In this document: one piece after another, positions 32,590-44,227 of the stretch
Layout of the letters: every line of letters begins with the position of its first letter
Position numbering within the stretch: the first letter of the stretch is position 1
NCBI GenBank assembly: GCA_036172665.1
Contig: CM069872.1
Span: forward strand, 52,500,101 to 52,564,100
DNA length: 64,000 bases
DNA from: Prosopocoilus inquinatus
Lineage: Eukaryota > Arthropoda > Insecta > Coleoptera > Lucanidae
Direction of reading: 5' to 3'
Translations under genes and position numbers: made by a program
The notes under the pieces: model-generated
Seen by the model: the letters and a program-made list of their open reading frames with translations, nothing else
Database searches by the model: none
What the model was told of the DNA's origin: nothing

Positions 32590-34070
32590 AGGTCCAGAGG
32601 TTTCACTCGAGAGACCCTGGAAGATCGATTTCTATGAAGGTTTCGCTCTACTTAAGCACTTTTCCCCTCGCGATTGCTGTGCAAGAGGGGATGTTGCATT
32701 TGCTATGCAAAAAATATTCTTAATTGAGTGCATAAGTTACGGGTAATGTTGGGGTTTCACTTGAGGGACTAAGACGATCAATTTCTTGTAAGGTTTCGCT
32801 CTACTTAAGCACTTTTCCCCTCGCGATTGCTGCGCTATGCAAAAAGTATCCTTAATTGAATGCATAAATTGCGGATAATGTTAGGGTTTCACTTGAGGGT
32901 CTCAGAAGATCGATTTCTTGTAAGGTTTCGCTCTACTTGAGCATTTTTCCTCTCGCGACTGCTGTGCAAGTGGGGATGTTGCATTTGCTATGCAAAAATT
33001 ATCCTTAATTGAATGCATAAATTTATGGATAATGTTAGGGTTTCACTTGAGGGTCTCAGAAGATCGATTTCTTGTAAGGTTTCGGTCTACTTGAGCACTT
33101 TTCCCCTCGCGATTGCTGTGCAAGAGGGGATGTTACACTTGCTATGCAAAAAATATTCTTAATTGAGTGCACTAGTTACGGGTAATGTTGGGGTTTCACT
33201 TGAGGGACTAAGACGATCGATTTCTTGTAAGGTTTCGCTCTACTTAAGCACTTTTTCCCTCGCGATTGCTGCTCTATGCAAAAATTATCCTTAATTGAGT
33301 GCATATGTTACTGGTAATGTTAGGGTTTCACTTGAGGGACCTAGAAGATCAATTTCTTGTAACCTTTCACTCTACTTGAGCACTTTTCCCCTCGCGATTT
33401 CTGCGCAAGTGGGGATGTTGCATTTACTATGCAAAAAATATTCTTAATTGAGTGCATATATTACTGGTAATGTTAGAGTTTAACTTGAGGGTCTCAGAAG
33501 ATCGATTTCTTGTAAGATTTCGCTCTACTTGAGCACTTTTCCCCTCGCGATTGCTGCGCTATACAAAAATTATCCTTAATTGAATGCATAAATTATGGAT
33601 AATGTTAGGTTCTCACTTGAGGGACCCAGAAGATCGATTTCTTGTAAGATTTCGCTCTATTTAAGCACTTTTCCCCTCGCGATTGCTGCGCAAGAGGGGA
33701 TGTTTCATTTGCTATACAAAAATTATCCTTAATTGAGTGCATAAATTATGGATAATGTTAGGGTTTCACTTGAGGGTCTCAGAAGATCGATTTCTTGTAA
33801 GGTTTCGCTCTACTTGAGCACTTTTCCCCTCGCGATTGCTGCGCAAGTGGGTATGTTGCATTTGCTATGCAAAAATTATCCTTAATTGAGTGCATAAATT
33901 ACGGATAATTTTGGGGTTTCACTTGAGGGACCCAGAAGATCGATTTCTTGCAAGGTTTCGCTCTACTTGAGCACTTTTCCCCTCGCGATTGCTGCGCAAG
34001 TGGGGATGTTGCATTTGCTACGCAAAAATTATCCTTAATTGAGTGCATAAACTACGGGTAATTTTGGAGT
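32590..34070. repeat. Tandem array alternating ~153-bp and ~133-bp units
   Basis: Ten units marked by GTTTCACTTGAGGG and CCCCTCGCGATTGCTG. The short form lacks a ~20-bp CAAGAGGGGATGTTGCATTT block. Order by spacing: long, short, long, long, short, long, short, long, long, long. Confidence 0.9.
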
Positions 34071-35566
34071 TTCCGCCCGCTCGATCTCGTTGTTCCCTGT
34101 GAGAAATCGTGCCGTGTGAGAAAAAAAAACAAATTCGAAGAACTACTTGACCCTGACGTTGTACGCGACGACATTAATTAAATCGCAACTTAATTTTTTT
34201 AATTGCAGTCGACTTTTGTGCTATGAAATTAGAAAAACATTGCGTTTTGCGTACTGAATATCCGAACCTTCACATCTTTTCACTCTTCTTAAAGTCTTAA
34301 AGTTGTTTTCGTGATGAGTTTATACAACAAACAAACAAACAAATTAAAATGTTAATTTGAATTAATGGTCGGTTCTGAATGTAAACGGTTGAACTGCGTG
34401 GGTTTTTCGTTTTTTCCCTCTCTTTCTCTCTTCTCTAATAAAATAATGCAGCTTCGGGCAAGCTAACCACATTAAATCTTGATAGGCAATTAACTCTTCA
34501 GAGCACCGCTGCTTCGGGTTCAAAGGGTAATATTTTATAATTTAGGTCACTGCATCATCGATTTATCGTAAAACGCAGCGGCATAGTGCTCTGGAAGGTA
34601 TGTACGTAGTAAGTACAACCGACTTCCTTGTTTGCATCAGCATCGCCAAGAGGAAACACACTAAGTAAGAGCAAGCCTTCTTATTCTCAGCGAAATGAAA
34701 TGATGAGCTCTGTTTTGATGTCCACATGGTAAAGAATCAATAGGTAGTAGCGCGGGCGTTAGGAACGTGCACGCAACTCGAGAAATATTTTAATGTTATC
34801 TCTTGCTGAAGGATTAAACACCGTCCTCTCTCGCGCGTTGGTATTTGAACCCCTGTCACTCTCGCAATTGATCTCGCGCTTTCATGCATATATCCGAGTG
34901 TTCTCGTGGCGTCACCTAACACATCGTTCACCGTGGTTCTCGTTAAAAATTACTTCTGCTTTGCATTCAATTTTTTTTAGCTTTCATTTCGACTTTATTC
35001 TTCTACTGTTTAGTTTAATTGAACCATCTGATCTCCCCATCTTGCCATTCGTTTATTTCTCGTCGATCTCAGTTTCTGTCCGGCGTTTGCCTCGATATTT
35101 TATTTTTCCTCTGTACAATTTAATCTTGGAATTTAACTTGAACATTCAAGTTGAAACCAAACCCGGAACGAACGCCGCCGCAGAAATCTCTCGCTTCGCT
35201 CCTCGTAAAAACGAATTCTCACGATGCTGGAAAAGTTCGTTTCGACACGGCTTTCACCGCGCCGCCGATTTTTAAATCAATTATAAGACAGTTCGGGTCG
35301 CTTTTTGCACACGAAACAATTAATTATAATTTGCAAAGTTCGTTTCGATGATAGAAAGAGAGAACTAGACTCGGCGGCAATAATTAAAAAAAAAATAAAT
35401 AATTCGCTCTCAACTTTGAACAAAAACGGCGATCATTTTAGACGTGCGCGGCGAATTACGCATTAAATATCTCCCGACATTATTTTTGGTCGCGGTTGTA
35501 CACGCAAAAGAATTTATTTGTTTCGCATTCACCACGAAAAGGTTATGGCGTTGTCGACTGCAAGCA
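34071..35566. other. No gene seen; small inverted repeat
   Basis: CAGAGCACCGCTGC near 34500 opposes GCAGCGGCATAGTGCTCTG near 34575. The 160-codon open frame at 34793 resembles no family. Confidence 0.4.
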
Positions 35567-35590
35567 ATGACCACTCTGGAGCATTCCGAT

Positions 35591-35654
35591 GAGAGTATCT
35601 CCATCCTCTGTTTTCACACGGGGTTAAAACGAGATGGAGATACTCTGAGAGCGC
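35591..35654. repeat. Small hairpin related to 2619-2678
   Basis: GAGAGTATCTCCATC opposes GAGATGGAGATACTCTGAG around a loop with TTTTCAC-GGGGTTAAAA, like the other copy. Confidence 0.6.
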
Positions 35655-35828
35655 AACCGACCAATCAGTCAGTCGAAAACGCAATTAAAACTTAATTTAA
35701 TTGTGCGGAGCGTTTAAAAATATCGGATCTTAATTTTTTCAATCCTGTATCTCACGTTTTCCTAACGGTCGGCTAAAATTCGTGAAACTGCCCCTCAATC
35801 GACGCTACTGTGCTAGGTTAATGATAAG

Positions 35829-36032
35829 CAGGGAAAAGAATTCGGACGACTCATTTCAAGAAAAGCACGAAAAGCACCAAAATTTAGGCCCCGTCCATAA
35901 CAATCTCTGTGAAATGAGAACACTCGCATTCCCCTCCCACTCAATAACAATTCGATGCTCGGAGCCAAAGAAAGGTGTCAGGAGTAAATACATTCGGCCT
36001 ACAAGGCGAAGCGGTCTGAATTCTTTTCCCTG
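35829..36032. mobile_element. hAT-type MITE with 8-bp target duplication
   Basis: 204 bp, tips CAGGGAAAAGAATTC inverted at both ends, flanked by exact ATGATAAG (35821-35828 and 36033-36040). The 8-bp duplication and CAGGG tip indicate hAT. Confidence 0.85.
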
Positions 36033-37012
36033 ATGATAAGCAGCACGTTTAAGATTGCCGGGATTCTGTCAAACACGCGTGTGTTGCTGGTTGTCTAACC
36101 ACCAGGCGGAATTTGGTTGGTCACGTGGGGGACAGTCGAATAAAATTAGGGAAGAGGCACTGCTTGAATAGTTTTAATTTTAAACGAAATTGCTTAGTGT
36201 TCGTTGAAGGTTCACAGGAAACCAAGCATTATCAAATTTAGGCGCCGCCCAAAATAATCTCCGTGAAACGAGAACACGCGCATTGTACTCCTTCCCCTCC
36301 CACACTCAACAACAATACGATGCTCGGAGCCAAGGAAAGGTGGCAGGAGTAAATACGTTCGGCGTGAAAGGCGTCCAAAGGTAGGCGCGGTCTGAATTCT
36401 TTTCCCTGATGGTAAGCGGCACGTTTGAGATTGCCGCGATTCTGTCAAACACGCGTGTGTTGCTGGTTGTCTAACTACCAGGCGGAATTTGGTTGGTCAC
36501 GTGGGGGACAGAATTATTTAGTGTTTATTAAAGTTTCAGGAAACCAAGCATTATCAAATTTAGGGAAGAGGCATCGCTTGAATAGTTTTAATTTTAAACG
36601 AAATTATTTAGTGTTCGTTAAAGGTTCACAGGAAACCAAGCATTATCAAATTTAGGCGCCGCCCAAAACAATCTCCGTGAGATGAGATCACGCGCATTGC
36701 ACTCATTCCCCTCCCACTCAATAACAATTTGACGCTCGGAGCCAAGGAAAGGTGGCAGGAGTAAATACGTGCGGCGTGAAAGGCGTCCAAAAGTAAGCGC
36801 GGTCTGAATTCTTTTCCCTGATGATAAACAGCACGTTTAAGACTGCCGCGATTCTGTCAAACACGCGTGTGTTGCTGGTTGTCTAACCACCAGGCGGAAT
36901 TTGGTTGGTCACGTGGGGGACAGCCAATAAAATTAGGGAAGAGGCACCGCTTGAATAGTTTTAATTTTAAACGAAATTATTTAGTGTTTGTTAAAGGTTC
37001 AGAAAGCTAAAC
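36033..37012. repeat. Tandem units of 380-410 bp containing the hAT MITE right half
   Basis: GAATTCTTTTCCCTGATG recurs near 36019, 36397 and 36807, each followed by GTCAAACACGCGTGTGTTGC and TGGTTGGTCACGTGGGGGAC. The later units lack the MITE's left tip, so amplification followed insertion. Confidence 0.85.
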
Positions 37013-37013
37013 A

Positions 37014-37139
37014 TTGTTGCAAATCGTTTTTGTTTGCAGTGAAACCCTCGAGCAGCCTCGGTACAGCTGTTTAAGCCCCATTTGGGGCTTCTTCTGCAAA
37101 AACGTAGCGACTGTATGATGTCGCTGTTTTATCTGTTCA
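37014..37139 (-). repeat. HHL dispersed repeat, copy 2
   Basis: Same layout as 4101-4234. The stem is perfect (AGCCCC/GGGGCT), but the boxes are degraded (CAGAAGA, TAAA). Confidence 0.65.
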
Positions 37140-37142
37140 TTA

Positions 37143-37266
37143 TAATCAGAGTTAGGATTTCTCGGGTGTTGAAATGGTTACACAGACGCTGCACGCTATT
37201 GATTGGTGCTAGTCGTTGGATTGGTCTGCGTAACCATAGCAATGCCCGAAACATCCTACGTCTGAT
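37143..37266. mobile_element. Foldback MITE abutting HHL copy 2
   Basis: TATAATCAGA...AGGAT...CGGG opposes CCCG...ATCCTACGTCTGATTATA. GGTTACACAGAC / GTCTGCGTAACC extends the arms. About 124 bp. Confidence 0.75.
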
Positions 37267-37792
37267 TATAATATTATTTCTGGTGCCAAAGGTTTTAAAG
37301 CGAGCTCAAAATGTTGCTTACGCTTAAAAAGTAAATCTTGCAGTTTGAACGTGTTATCATTAGCTCCGAGTTTTGCATTATATTTCGTTATTATCGTTTT
37401 TTCTTTTTTTTTTTTCTTGATGGAATTTACTGTATACTAATATACTACCGCGTATTGCGTATTTTATCTCCGAATTTATTTCAATGCACTCAAATGAAGC
37501 CCCGAATTTTACGATGTACGTACGCCTGCTTTTACGACTGATAAAAAAAAAATCCGGCGTAGTAAATAACAAGATTACGCAACGCCCTTATCTACGAAAA
37601 CTAAAAAAAAAAAAAAAATGAATCATTTATTTGACACGAAATAAATAATAAGCCGGACAAAAAGCGCCATCATCCAAACTCCAGAGAAAGCCACAATCTG
37701 TAACACTCTTGCAGCGACAGTGCAGGAGGCAGGGCCGTAATCGCCAAAGACAGGAATTCAGTTGAGTTTACGAGATTGCACCTCGACGTCCA
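37267..37792. other. No gene seen
   Basis: AT-rich with A15 near 37603. Nothing supported. Confidence 0.4.
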
Positions 37793-37952
37793 GGGACCCT
37801 ATTCTCAAGTCGAGCGACAAGAGTCGCATGCGAAAATGACGTCAAAATGACGTAGACTCTTATACAAAACTATACAAATCGTTCGAGAATTGCATCATTT
37901 TGACGTCATTTTCGCATACGACTCTTGTCGCTCGATTCGAGAATACGGTCCC
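37793..37952. mobile_element. Foldback MITE with ~58-bp arms
   Basis: GGGACC at both tips. The arms share CGAGCGACAAGAGTCG and GCGAAAATGACGTCA (a CRE-type TGACGTCA palindrome in each). About 160 bp. Confidence 0.85.
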
Positions 37953-38063
37953 AGGCGTCCATGTTTGAGGCCGAGTTATGAGCAAACATCGGATGAAAGT
38001 ATGGAACTAAATGTCATTCTCATAAGCGCCACGTTAAGTCACATACTTTGCGTTTGTTATCGC

Positions 38064-38294
38064 CAGGGTAAAGAATTCGGGCCACTTGTTCCCCGAACAG
38101 CACGAAAATTTAGTACTCGGACTGTAATAGCCCCGCCCACAAAAATTTGCCAAATGAGAACGCTTGGATTGCATTCCTTCCCCTCCCATTTAATAACAAT
38201 TTGATGCATCGGAGCCGCAGAAAGGTAGCAGGAGTAAATAGTATATCCGGCGTAAAAAGCGTTCAACATTAAGTGGCCTGAATTCTTTTCCCTG
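38064..38294. mobile_element. hAT-type MITE, second copy, 8-bp target duplication
   Basis: 231 bp, tips CAGGGTAAAGAATTCGGGCC and the inverse of CAGGGAAAAGAATTCAGGCC, flanked by exact GTTATCGC (38056-38063 and 38295-38302). The interior matches the 35829 copy (AGGAGTAAATA, CCCCTCCCA-T-AATAACAATT). Confidence 0.9.
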
Positions 38295-38309
38295 GTTATC
38301 GCGTATCCA

Positions 38310-38500
38310 TAGCATTAATAGCCCGGCGCTCGTGAGAACTGGCGGCGAGCGTGCGCGTTGCGTTCAGACGGCGAAGTGACCGTGATTATCCACACAAACG
38401 TCCTAAGTTTGTTGGTTATAAGTGTAGCGAACACATTTCGTACATAAAAGATTTACGACGATTCGCTAAGTTTAACGGCACAAAGCAGCACGAGTACTAA
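38310..38500. promoter_or_regulatory. CpG-rich islet, possible promoter
   Basis: GGCGGCGAGCGTGCGCGTTGCG followed by an initiator-like TTCAGAC is strongly CpG-rich in an AT-rich setting. It could be a start site of an unseen gene or a distal futsch leader; nothing coding identified. Confidence 0.2.
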
Positions 38501-38861
38501 ATCAAAACGTTCCGCCGTAATTGCAACGAAGGAAGGAGAACTTCAACGGGGGAAGCACACGTGATGATGTAAAATTGATTATTGATTGATATTCGTTCGA
38601 GTTCGCATTTCCAAAAATTAATTACAACTACAACAGTAATAAAGTTATGAAAAAAAAAGTGTACGAATCCTTTTAGGATGCAAAATAAAATTTTTCTATT
38701 TTTTTTTTTTTTTTTGGTTAAAAGAGAAGATGTAAAACTAATTCACCCTCATTCTAGTTCGTCATTGCAAAAATTAATCAGAGCAGCAATTAAGTTATGA
38801 AAATGAATGAAGTTGAATGGAAAAAATATTTAAAGCCAACCTAATATTTCATAAAAAAAAA

Positions 38862-38993
38862 TTGTTGCAAATCGCTTTTGATTGCAGTGAAAACTACGAG
38901 CAGCCTTTGTACAACTGTTTCAGCCCTGTTTGGGACTTCGTCTATTAAAGTCAGGTCAAAAAGCGATCGTAGGATGTCGCTGTTTTATCTGTC
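38862..38993 (-). repeat. HHL dispersed repeat, copy 3
   Basis: Same order of blocks as copy 1. The first box is mutated (TAGACGA), while stem and GAAA are kept. Confidence 0.7.
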
Positions 38994-39010
38994 CGCTAAT
39001 ATTTAATACC

Positions 39011-39403
39011 GTGCGATCAACGGAATTAATAATTACAGCAGGTTGTGATATTTACCATAAAGTTGGCAACACAGGCTCGCAGCTTGAAATTAAAAATTTG
39101 TAGTGACAGAATTTTGACATTTCTTTTTAAGATTGTTTGAGTTGCCCTTTGACCAACAAGACTTTGGATGTTATTGTAATTTTAGGAGAAATTTAAAATT
39201 TTTTCTTGAAACTTATTTCATTTTCGCGTGTAAACACAATAATATTCACTATATCATCATCAAACATCGAACAAAGCACGAACATAACCTCAAATAAAAC
39301 AACTGTCAATTTATTGTTCATTTCTCAGTGTCCCCTAGCACACTGCATAAAATAGCACTAATCATAGCCTCCTCCTTCTAATTATGAATTCCGTTGATCA
39401 CCC
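39011..39403. mobile_element. TGCGATCAACGG inverted-repeat element, copy 2
   Basis: About 393 bp with ~26-bp ends (GATCAACGGAATT then ATAATTA). Related to 19785-20094. Non-coding; target duplication unclear. Confidence 0.75.
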
Positions 39404-39417
39404 GCTATTATTGTATT

Positions 39418-39500
39418 GGAGTTTATGAATGAAAATTGACGCCACATTTCATTCATAAACTCCGCAATGCAGTCCGTCATTTCATTCATAAACCTCAAAG
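39418..39500. repeat. Hairpin plus third copy of TTTCATTCATAAAC
   Basis: GGAGTTTATGAATGAAA opposes TTTCATTCATAAACTCC. TTTCATTCATAAACC follows again at about 39480. Confidence 0.75.
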
Positions 39501-39842
39501 GGATTCATTAAGCAAAAAATAAAAATAAACGAAAAGTAAAGTTGATGAAGAGGTTTTCGAAAAGAAAGTATTGAGCCACTGATACACAGGGTGGACACAA
39601 GAAGCTAGATAGTTTTACAAGTTGAAGAATATTTGGAGAGTGTGTTAAAAATGATGGAGAAGGAAATAAATGTGAAAAATCCTTTTACAAGGATGATATG
39701 GCAAAAGTTTACGCATAAATTCCGTTACTTCAAAATATTGGGGACACTGACGTCAAAAAGTAAATGGCAACGATGATGAAACAAGTGAAACACGAATGGT
39801 TTGAGAACGCTTATTAAAGCAATTTTTAATAATAATTTTTTA

Positions 39843-39970
39843 TGAATAGATAAAACAGCGACGTCCTACGATCGCTTTTTGACCTGAAGAAACTCCAAAT
39901 AGGGCTGAAATAGGTGTATAGAGGCTGCACGAAGTTTTCACTGCAGTCAAAAACGATTTGCAACAAAATT
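39843..39970 (+). repeat. HHL dispersed repeat, copy 4 (opposite orientation)
   Basis: CTGAAGA (39884-39890), weakened stem AACTC/GGGCT, GAAA (39907-39910), then the conserved GAGGCTGCACGA and TTTTCACTGCAGTC. Confidence 0.7.
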
Positions 39971-40046
39971 TCTAAATTTTTACGTTTTTAATCAGACAAA
40001 ACACTCCAAGTTAAATCCAAAATGAGCCAAACGTAGACTCTCTAAC

Positions 40047-40206
40047 CCCCTTATTCTATAACTCATAACGACATCGTTAAGTGACATTTTTTGACCAATC
40101 AATGCATAGAAACGCTTTGAATATAAGACCTGATTGGTCAAAACATGTCACTTAACGATTTTCGTTATCTAACGATGTCGTTATGAGTTATAGAATAAGG
40201 GGGTTA
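40047..40206. mobile_element. Foldback MITE, tip TAACCCCCTTATTC
   Basis: Arms of ~60 bp share CCCCCTTATTCTATAACTC and ATAACGACATCGTTA, then AAGTGACAT and TTTTGACCAATCA. The right arm has a small extra duplication of the CGTTA block. About 160 bp. Confidence 0.9.
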
Positions 40207-40364
40207 AGTATAAATAAAACAAAACACGATCGGTTTGGAGCGCTCTACATTGAAAAAACTACGTAAACAGTTTTAAGCAGCAGTTAATTAAAAAAATAAA
40301 ATAAATACGTAATTTCTTCTAAATTACTCTTTTTAATTATTATTCCTATTATATTATTTAGGTC

Positions 40365-40457
40365 CACTTCCTGACAAATTTAACCGTCGGTTAATATCTT
40401 TGTGCCGACAATAGTTTCCTAGGATATTAACCGACGGTTAAATTAATCAGGAGGTGG
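40365..40457. mobile_element. Small foldback MITE with ~34-bp arms
   Basis: TTTAACCGTCGGTTAATATC is exactly opposed by its complement, each arm ending CCTGA / TCAGG. About 93 bp. Confidence 0.85.
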
Positions 40458-40532
40458 TAAGATCGAGCCCTAGTCGGTAATATAAAAGCATTTATTTCGA
40501 TTTTTAAAAATTTTCAGTCACACACTCATCTA

Positions 40533-40559
40533 CTGAAGACGGCAGCATAGCTGCCGAAA
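40533..40559 (+). other. Isolated CTGAAGA-hairpin-GAAA motif
   Basis: CTGAAGA, then a perfect stem GGCAGC/GCUGCC with loop AUA, then GAAA, outside any HHL copy. Similar in plan to the motif at 17869. Confidence 0.4.
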
Positions 40560-41079
40560 TACGTATACAGTTTTTAAACAAACTTTTCGTGGTTAGGGTG
40601 GTTGGTTAAATTTAAATTTTTTTGCACTTAATTTGCTAATGAGTTAAAAAATAATAAAACGTCACCAATTGAAGGATTATTTTAAGAAAAAAAAAAAAAA
40701 AAACCAGTTTTCAGGAAATCAATCAAGACAAAATTAAACAGATTTTAACACAATTTAAAAATATTTGTATGTGCAAAGGGGGCATTCAACCGTGCGTACA
40801 CGTTCGCAGACATGTATGTGAGGCTCTAAGATCTTAGATCAGACGTGACCGTACCTTTTGTTCTGACACACGAAATGATTTTATGTTATCTATCTCGTCA
40901 AGGTCATATAAATGTACCTACAGATTTTAATCGAATCGTTCAATTTAAAAGTCGACTTTTCGCTGCACGCTTGACAGGTTGTTTTGTTTTAGGATAAATA
41001 GAAATAAATAAATACGTGAATGCACGCAGATATTTTGGCACAAAGTCAAAACAAATTTATCGAAAGAGTAAAATGTAAT

Positions 41080-41208
41080 GAACAGATAAAACAGCGACAT
41101 CTTACGATCGCTTTTTGACCTGACATTGCAGTAGGATAGACAAATTGAAGCGGATTTGCTCCTAATAAGTCCCCCATGCAAAAAAAAACGATTTGCAACA
41201 AAATTTTA
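41080..41208 (+). repeat. HHL-related repeat, variant b, copy 1
   Basis: Outer blocks match HHL (ACAGATAAAACAGCGACAT, GCTTTTTGACCTGACATTGC, GATTTGCAACAAAATTT). The centre is replaced by AAATTGAAGCGGATTTGCTC, with no hammerhead-like core. Confidence 0.7.
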
Positions 41209-41401
41209 GTAAAATGTAACTTACTTACTAATTTTGAATACGATTTAAATTTTAGGGCAGGATCAGTGTGTGGACGTATTGACAGTTCGTCCATCGATAC
41301 GTATCGACAGATGAACTGCATCGATGTAGGATCAGCTTTGGATTTTTTTTTATTAGGATCAGGGACTTTTGACCGTCTTCATAATCAGACTTTAAGGAAG
41401 C

Positions 41402-41474
41402 TTTAATTTAAAGTCACTTTAAGAATATGCAAACAGATGTATTTTTTTTTTAGGTTAAAGTAAATTTAAATTTA
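41402..41474. repeat. Small inverted repeat TTTAAATTTAAA-type, copy 1
   Basis: CTTTAATTTAAAGTCACTTTAAGAATA, here split for length as CTTTAATTTAAAGTC and ACTTTAAGAATA, is opposed by AAGTAAATTTAAATTTAAAG. A second copy is at 53358-53433. Confidence 0.65.
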
Positions 41475-43470
41475 AAGTACGGCCCTTTGTTTTAATATAT
41501 ATTTTACGTCGGGTGTATCGATTTGTAATTAGCCCAGTTGGACTAACTTTTCATTCTCGTCATTGTGTTGTCATGCACGAATATGGATTGCTGCATGCAT
41601 GTTCGCGAACTTATCCGTACGTCCAATTATTATTATTTGTTTTTTCGTCTTTTTAAATGCGTTACATGCGATTTTATTATATTTTAGCCACTCAACTTAC
41701 TTATCTCTTCTGAAATATGCACGCGTGCAAGAATGAACTCATCTTACCCGAAAGGCCCTCTCATGTTCATCCCAAGAGCACACGCGTGTCTGGGTATGCC
41801 GCTAAAAATAACACATAACACCCGAGGAAAGTACAAAGTTAGAATCTTTGTAGGGTAGATGCACGTATTCAAAATAATTCGGTGCGGCGGTCTCTCGATT
41901 CTACCACTCGTTCTATGCAAATCAGTGTTTGTCATTGCGGGGACTTCCCCGTCGCCTCCACCGCCTCCTCCTTACATAAATATGCATGCATGTCCAGGGC
42001 CTCTGTTTACCCGAGGTAAATAACATACGCGATTAAATTATTAATAGTAATATTATTACTCACGAATGACAATTATTATTAGCAATTATTAAAATTATAT
42101 TTTTTACTTATTTCACTTTTTCATTATTTGATTGTTTGTCATTGTCGCGGTTAATAAGAAGTGATTTTAAGTTTGTAAGTTGGCTGGCGTGTTAAGTCAG
42201 ACAAATTCAATTTATTGTCACTTTCTGACATTATGACATATCGGTTAAATTAAAACAGTTCAAATCAGATGATAAACTAATCGGTGCTGTCAAATTAAAT
42301 ACGTTTGTAAATCTGGATTGGACGTGAACGCACTTCCTAACGAAACAAAAATATTGTTGTCAATTTTATTCCAGAATTATTCAGAGTACCCTAACCTTAA
42401 AATCCAAATCCATGACATGACGTTAGTTGACGACGTGAAGTAAGTCACGTACATGAGTGCCAACTGCCAACCATATCCTCACTGGATTTTCGATAGCAAA
42501 CAATAATTACTAGAGGAGTGGATTTTCGACAGCAAACAATTATTATTAAAGCAGTGGCTCGCGCTTAATATTAAAATAAGGGGATTCGGAAAGTGAAAAG
42601 CGAGACGAAAATTCTGTGACGGGCTTCCTTTGAAATCGAACTTTGCGCGCAGGAAAATACCGCCACAATTAAAACTTCGCAGACACTTATTTAGTTGCAC
42701 GGTCGGAACGGCTTAGCCCCCCCCCCCCCTTCCGCCCTTAGCGAACGCCCTTAAATAATTCAGCTCTAAGACTTAAAGCACGACTGCAATTTCTTTTCCG
42801 GCAGGTATTATTTTCTTTTTCATTTGATTTAAATATTTTTTTTGTAGCAGGATGAGAGGTATTGTGTTTTCATTTGATTTATCTACTCAGCAGGAGATAT
42901 CCAGACGCTCGTGCTGGGGTGCGAGCGTGCAAGCAAATCCAGCAATCGACGTACGTACGTTTCAAGGCTGTAACGCCTTAAAGTTAGATAGATAGGCAAC
43001 TTCTTCTTATTCCACGTATTTAGGGGTAGGTATATTAAAAAAGAACCACGCGAGGAAAGATTTTTTTTTAAATTTCAGGTGGCACGGATCTTCAAAATAG
43101 TTGAATGAATGAGTTAAGTCGATTTAATTCGATTAACTGTATGGAATCGAATCGTCAGAACGTATTAAGCACACTGTAATATAAATTTTTCTTTAAAAAA
43201 GAAAGTAACAATTATTTCCCCAACGCCATCTATGAAAGAAAATTTATGTATACAGTGCAGGCTATGATCAGAATGGTTTCCTTTTTTTCTTTTTTTTTCT
43301 TTTTTTAATAAACACGGTTGATTTGACACGCACGCTCGCTGTCGTGTGCGCGCGTCTGGACGCCCCTTTTTTCATCGTAAATTAATAAAATTGAAATTGG
43401 GTAACTTTCTTTTTTTTCTTTTTTTTTCTTGATGTTCCGTGCTTCACCAAAGACGATTTTTTTTTTCTTC
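41475..43470. other. No gene seen; small duplication
   Basis: GTGGATTTTCGACAGCAAAC is duplicated 49 bp apart at 42481-42545. A C11 run lies at about 42717-42728. Nothing coding is supported. Confidence 0.4.
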
Positions 43471-43677
43471 TTTAAATGAATTTATTTCGGCGGAAGGAAA
43501 TAATTTCGGTGGTGGTGCCGGAATTGATTTTCCGGGGCTCACCCGGAGCCGAACGGACGCAATGTGAAACGAGGCCAGGCGATATCTTCTGCGCCTTTAA
43601 TCAAATGCGGAATAATTCATGGTTGTGTGTGTTTGTGTGTGTTTATATATACTTGATGTCTTCAGCAATGCGCGGTG

Positions 43678-43703
<26 letters not shown>
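43678..43703. repeat. (CT)n microsatellite
   Basis: About twelve CT repeats. Confidence 0.9.
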
Positions 43704-43708
<5 letters not shown>

Positions 43709-44227
43709 GGAAGTCGAGGAGAGAATCCCGCCCGTCATGAAAGTCGTCAGAAGCAGAAGCAGAAATCTCGTTAAAAAAAAGCAACAACAGAATGTGTCCA
43801 CTTCCACTTGCTTGTTTTTTTTTTTTTTAATTGCTGCCGGTTAATAGAATTTTAACTTTTCCGAAACCGTTCGCTCTCTAAATATTCAGGTCAGTTTCCG
43901 GACAATTCACGGTCCCTAACTGAGCGAGTTCCAATTTTTCCATTTCTGCAAACAGAAAAAAAAATTATCTGGTAGCCATTGTTAGTTGTCATTGTTGCCA
44001 GAACAATTCGATATTTTGACGGTCGAATTTGCTAAAGAGTTAGCGGTGACATGGAACTCCCTTAATTTGCGTTTCGCGTCTCGGACCCCACGTCGGGCGC
44101 CAATTGTGATGCCTTTAAATCAAATACACACGTTGGGGGGAGGGGGGAGGACGGGGCGGTGCAAACGGATGTGAACCACACGTTGACGTTAATGTACATG
44201 TAAAGGTACAGATCTTACTTGCATAAA

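Noticed and set aside
32590..34070. Regular repeats that could suggest a CRISPR array
   Set aside because: Whole units are repeated without unique spacers; this is a minisatellite in a eukaryotic genome.
34800..34931. Minus-strand GGTTCAAATACC resembling a tRNA B box
   Set aside because: T-stem bases do not pair and no A box lies at the right distance.
34793..35275. 160-codon plus-strand frame
   Set aside because: No recognisable domain; biased towards Ser/Phe/Arg; probably chance in an AT-rich region.
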